35,649 nucleotides of DNA, taken from positions 1 through 35,649 of IMG/VR virus record IMGVR_UViG_3300030389_000988; one strand, 5' to 3'. A model generated the notes under the pieces. The model was not told the origin of the DNA, did no database searches, and worked only from the letters and a program-made list of their open reading frames with translations. The stretch's first letter is position 1, and every line of letters begins with the position of its first letter. The stretch comes from a virus. This document shows positions 33,791-35,649 of the stretch, piece by piece. A program made the position numbers and the translations under genes.

Positions 33791-33874
33791 TGTCAAGTCA
33801 CTTCATTGATCAGGGGTTTCCTCCTTTACCTTGATCCTTGACACCAGGTCATATTACTTCGATCTGGTGTTTTT
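33791..33874 (+). ncRNA. Candidate small RNA presenting an anti-Shine-Dalgarno loop
   Basis: Between the TATAAT at 33782 and the terminator lie nested complementary arms. TGTCAAG 33791-33797 pairs with CTTGACA 33837-33843. Inside it GATCAGG 33808-33814 pairs with CCTTGATC 33829-33836 (one bulged T), leaving a 14-base loop that contains CCTCCTTT at 33820-33827. The start point may trim the first bases of the outer arm. The outer arm shares three bases with the terminator stem. The loop could pair with AGGAGG-type ribosome binding sites. A 32-codon ORF (33743-33841) overlaps the same region, so an attenuator leader is an alternative. Confidence 0.45.
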
Positions 33875-33875
33875 A
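33841..33875 (+). terminator. Intrinsic terminator
   Basis: ACACCAGGTC 33841-33850 pairs with GATCTGGTGT 33861-33870 (ten pairs, one G-U) around a ten-base loop and is followed by a T tract reaching 33874. This is the clearest rho-independent terminator in the window. Confidence 0.8.
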
Positions 33876-33884
33876 GCAAAAATC

Positions 33885-33913
33885 TTTACGATTTTGAATT
33901 TATGCTATATAAT
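33885..33913 (+). promoter_or_regulatory. Promoter for the right-hand gene module
   Basis: TTTACG at 33885-33890, a 17-base spacer and TATAAT at 33908-33913; TGC at 33903-33905 also sets up an extended -10 for an overlapping TATATA. It lies just after the intrinsic terminator and before GGGAGG and the ATG at 33931, so it is well placed to start an independent operon. Confidence 0.58.
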
Positions 33914-33930
33914 TATATTGGGAGGTAGTA

Positions 33931-34167
33931 ATGACTGCAATTAATACTACGTTTGACGATAACAAAATGTTATCCTCACTTGCTGAATCAGTAGGTAATA
34001 CTGGTGTCGGCTTTGTTGTTATATATAAAAACAATCCTAAATATATAGACAGCATAAGTGAATTAAGAAACTGGTTGCGTAAAAACGGTCTGTACATACA
34101 TGAGTATCAAATGTCTAATGGCATATTACACTACGTATTTGTAAGATCAGAACGCGGCGGCGATTAG
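33931..34167 (+). CDS. Small protein, first gene of the right-hand module (78 aa)
   Basis: A 78-residue protein with a plausible mixed alpha/beta order: MTAINTTFDDNKMLSSLAES, GVGFVVIYKNNPKYIDSIS, LRNWLRKNGLYIHEYQMSN and a final strand YVFVRSERGGD. No family is recognised. The start is strongly supported by GGGAGG at 33920-33925 and by the promoter directly upstream. As the first gene after a promoter it may be expressed early and could act on host functions, which is inference only. Confidence 0.7.
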   Translation: MTAINTTFDDNKMLSSLAESVGNTGVGFVVIYKNNPKYIDSISELRNWLRKNGLYIHEYQMSNGILHYVFVRSERGGD

Positions 34168-34170
34168 TAC

Positions 34171-34389
34171 ATGAACATATTTACAAGTCAAAAGGAAATG
34201 AAGAAGTGGGCGATAGCTATGGCTAACGCATGTGGTGGACAAGAAGTAACACAAAATTCTATAAAATTAAACAATCCTAAACCTAAAAAAGTAAGTGATT
34301 TAACTATAAAATTTGTGTCAGATTACAACGCTATGATGAAAATAGCTATGGAAACTATTGCAGATGAAACAAAATTAGAGGAGGAGTAA
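34171..34389 (+). CDS. Small helical protein, unknown (72 aa)
   Basis: A 72-residue protein beginning MNIFTSQKEMKKWAIAMANA, followed by a Lys/Pro-rich segment and an acidic C-terminus (DETKLEEE). It starts four bases after the previous stop without a strong ribosome binding site, so coupling is likely. Its stop overlaps the next ATG as TAATG. No recognisable domain. Confidence 0.65.
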   Translation: MNIFTSQKEMKKWAIAMANACGGQEVTQNSIKLNNPKPKKVSDLTIKFVSDYNAMMKIAMETIADETKLEEE

Positions 34390-34457
34390 TGAGTAATTTT
34401 AGAAATTATGAAGCTCATCAAGAGATACATAAACAAATGTATGAAGAGGAAGAATGA
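34389..34457 (+). CDS. 22-residue micro-ORF
   Basis: It encodes MSNFRNYEAHQEIHKQMYEE plus two Glu. GAGGAG at 34381-34386 lies just before the ATG, and both junctions overlap neighbours, so translation is likely. A single amphipathic acidic helix is all that can be read; function unknown. Confidence 0.48.
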   Translation: MSNFRNYEAHQEIHKQMYEEEE

Positions 34458-34519
34458 TGTGGTTTGATGAAATAATAATGGACGATCTCGATGATGAGTT
34501 AGAAAATGTCAGCACCTAG
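34454..34519 (+). CDS. 21-residue acidic micro-ORF
   Basis: It encodes MMWFDEIIMDDLDDELENVS and a final Thr. GAGGAAG at 34446-34452 lies immediately upstream, and the ORF overlaps both neighbours by a few bases. The Asp/Glu-rich composition could mimic nucleic acid, but length and lack of comparison make it tentative. Confidence 0.42.
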   Translation: MMWFDEIIMDDLDDELENVST

Positions 34520-34751
34520 TCCACAAGATCGTGACATAAAAGTAATGTTTACTGATCACAGTACACGTGATTACATTATGACTGCAAGTAATATAAAAGA
34601 AGCAGAAGAAAAGTTTGACGCAATATTTAATGAGGTTGAGAAAAAAATTAATGAGTTGTGTAAAGCAAATAATGTTGGTAAAGTTACTAAAGTCTGGTGT
34701 GAATATCACATAGATAAATATCATTACATGACAGAGGAGGAGGATACATAA
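34506..34751 (+). CDS. Small protein of unknown function (81 aa)
   Basis: An 81-residue protein with alternating strands and helices: DIKVMFTDHSTRDYIMTAS, IKEAEEKFDAIFNEVEKKI and VTKVWCEYHIDKYHYMTEE. The central helix carries heptad-like Glu/Lys pairs. The start overlaps the acidic micro-ORF and the stop overlaps the ATG of the annealing protein (TAATG), with GAGGAGGA just before. No family recognised; co-expression with a recombination protein is the main clue. Confidence 0.66.
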   Translation: MSAPSPQDRDIKVMFTDHSTRDYIMTASNIKEAEEKFDAIFNEVEKKINELCKANNVGKVTKVWCEYHIDKYHYMTEEEDT

Positions 34752-35527
34752 TGGCATGGCAAGACGAGTACGATCAAGTAGAAGATAGACTTAAAAAATT
34801 TTGGAAGGACAATCCTAACGGTCGTATAGACACAAAAGTTATACATGTTAATGCAGATTTTACAAATGCAATACATAGGTGTGAAGTTTACAAAGATATT
34901 AATGATGAGTTTCCTGTAGCAACAGGCATAGCACAAGATCAACAAGGACCAAAAGGTGCAAACCAAACCTCATGGATAGAAAATGGGGAGACGAGTTCAG
35001 TAGGCAGAGCTTTGGCGAACTGGAAGTACGCAGCAAAGAAGCGACCATCGGTCACAGAAATGCAGAAGGTGGAGAACTTGAAGGATACCCAAGTTACCAA
35101 GAGTGCAGCACAAACTAGCAATAGCAAAGGTTACACTCCTCCACCATCTGTACAAAAAAAACTTGATGGTGCAGTACAAGACAGTGATCTTGCAGGTAAA
35201 TCAATAGAAGATAAATTAGAAACTATTGGTGTATCAGTAGAAGAGAAGGTTGTAATTACAAAAGGCACAGTCCAACCAAAGTGTATAAGTTGCGACAGTG
35301 AGTTGTGGGACAACAGAATGGATAAAGCAACTGGTAAAATAGGACAAGGTTATCCAGATTGGAAATGTAAAAACAGAGAGTGTAAAGCAGGTAAGAATGG
35401 CACACCACGTGCGTACTATATGGACAGCTACAGTGCTGAACAAAAAGCACCAGAAGAGTGGTACATGCCAGAGGTAGTAAAAGCAAAAGATGTAAAAGAA
35501 ATAAAAGAAGGGGAAGTGCCGTTCTAA
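34751..35527 (+). CDS. Single-strand annealing-type recombination protein with zinc ribbon
   Basis: A 258-residue protein in which residues about 10-95 (IDTKVIHVNADFTNAIHRCE, then VATGIAQDQQGPKGANQTSW and ENGETSSVGRALANWKYA) read like ERF/Rad52-type single-strand annealing proteins; ETSSVGRALA is the characteristic stretch. A Pro/Ser linker leads to a zinc ribbon with C178-C181 and C206-C211 (CISC ... CKNREC). The last residues, EGEVPF, resemble the acidic Pro-Phe tip of SSB proteins that recruits repair partners. A strong GAGGAGG precedes the ATG. It probably anneals or protects single-stranded DNA in phage recombination and replication. The ERF-like call is moderate. Confidence 0.66.
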   Translation: MAWQDEYDQVEDRLKKFWKDNPNGRIDTKVIHVNADFTNAIHRCEVYKDINDEFPVATGIAQDQQGPKGANQTSWIENGETSSVGRALANWKYAAKKRPSVTEMQKVENLKDTQVTKSAAQTSNSKGYTPPPSVQKKLDGAVQDSDLAGKSIEDKLETIGVSVEEKVVITKGTVQPKCISCDSELWDNRMDKATGKIGQGYPDWKCKNRECKAGKNGTPRAYYMDSYSAEQKAPEEWYMPEVVKAKDVKEIKEGEVPF

Positions 35528-35649
35528 TGTCAAAAGAAAAAGGTCCTTTAGATGGTCCAAGTATAGATATACATTCAAAAGAATTTAAAGATACTGTAAT
35601 GAATCTAATGATGAAAAAACATTTAGATCCTGATGATGAATTTAATTTA
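35527..35649 (+). CDS. Start of a small protein, truncated by the window edge
   Basis: The ATG overlaps the preceding stop as TAATG. The 41 visible residues begin MSKEKGPLDGPSIDIHSKEF and remain open at the right edge, ending DPDDEFNL. Charged and probably helical; no family can be named from this fragment. Gene coupling supports it being real. Confidence 0.6.
   Translation, partial: MSKEKGPLDGPSIDIHSKEFKDTVMNLMMKKHLDPDDEFNL

Larger units (their letters stand above)
33568..33930. other. Non-coding module boundary (363 bases)
   Basis: This is the only gene-free stretch over 300 bases. It contains, in order, an imperfect stem-loop right after the metallophosphoesterase stop, an AT-rich segment, a perfect GC-rich hairpin, an extended -10 site, a candidate small RNA ending in an intrinsic terminator, and a promoter for the following genes. 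It separates late-type genes from replication or recombination-type genes. Confidence 0.7.

Noticed and set aside
33673-33799. Direct repeat TTGTCAAGT at 33673 and 33790 as an origin iteron or attachment site
   Set aside because: Only two copies of nine bases in AT-rich sequence, with no integrase or replication initiator gene in the window.
33743-33841. 32-codon ORF (MTRKILIAYTTACYNYCQ...) in the non-coding gap
   Set aside because: The nearest Shine-Dalgarno is about 12 bases away, the codon choice is unlike the neighbours, and a perfect -10 element and RNA stems lie inside it. Kept only as an attenuator alternative.

Overview
The window looks like a large part of the genome of a tailed, double-stranded DNA bacteriophage. 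It is visibly AT-rich, nearly every gene is on the + strand, and most genes abut or overlap by 1-4 bases (TAATG or ATGA junctions). I see no integrase, repressor, tRNA or rRNA gene, CRISPR array or insertion sequence. The left edge cuts the large terminase gene and the right edge cuts a small gene, so the phage is incomplete here. The host is not stated by the sequence. An r1t-like holin, a metallophosphoesterase with an SDLQLGK motif, extended -10 promoters, one probable leaderless start and an exported protein with a Thr-rich linker together suggest an AT-rich actinobacterium. The glycine-rich adhesins and the FRGNYAGIGYTYD proteins resemble proteins common in marine phages. A marine actinobacterial phage is therefore a reasonable but unproven guess.

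Layout. 1-2.9 kb: terminase large subunit (partial), portal and a small protein. 2.9-19.1 kb: an unusually long block between portal and capsid, holding proteins of 1794, 599 and 1648 residues, a lytic-transglycosylase-like protein, two further proteins of unknown function and a small membrane protein. I interpret it as an ejection (internal virion protein) cassette. The 1648-residue protein carries a Nudix hydrolase domain of ADP-ribose pyrophosphatase type and, further on, an ADP-ribosyltransferase-like segment. 19.1-24.3 kb: structured leader, scaffold-like protein, major capsid protein, hairpin, small decoration-like protein, connector-like protein and a repeat-rich tail protein. No tape measure gene is evident after the capsid, which fits a short-tailed virion. 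24.3-28 kb: tail fibre region with two tandem glycine-rich adhesin paralogues and two tandem FRGNYAGIGYTYD paralogues. 28-32.4 kb: membrane, lysis and basic micro-protein region: several tiny membrane proteins, a 14-residue CC-GGG-CC peptide, a 610-residue exported acidic protein, lysine-rich micro-proteins, a zinc-ribbon ORF with an apparent ACG start, a DUF5675-like protein and a holin. 32.3-33.6 kb: metallophosphoesterase.

33.57-33.93 kb is the only non-coding stretch over 300 bases. It holds three stem-loops, two promoter-like sites and a candidate small RNA of about 80 nt whose hairpin loop presents CCTCCTTT, the sequence of the 16S rRNA anti-Shine-Dalgarno. After it a new module starts, with several tiny overlapping genes and a single-strand annealing-type recombination protein with a zinc ribbon and an SSB-like C-terminal tip.

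The most novel points are the virion-cassette polyprotein pairing an ADP-ribosyltransferase-like segment with a Nudix domain, the candidate anti-SD-bearing RNA, the exported acidic protein in the lysis region, and the recurring TGN-TATAAT sites at module boundaries. All functions are inferred from motifs read by eye; no database search was run.
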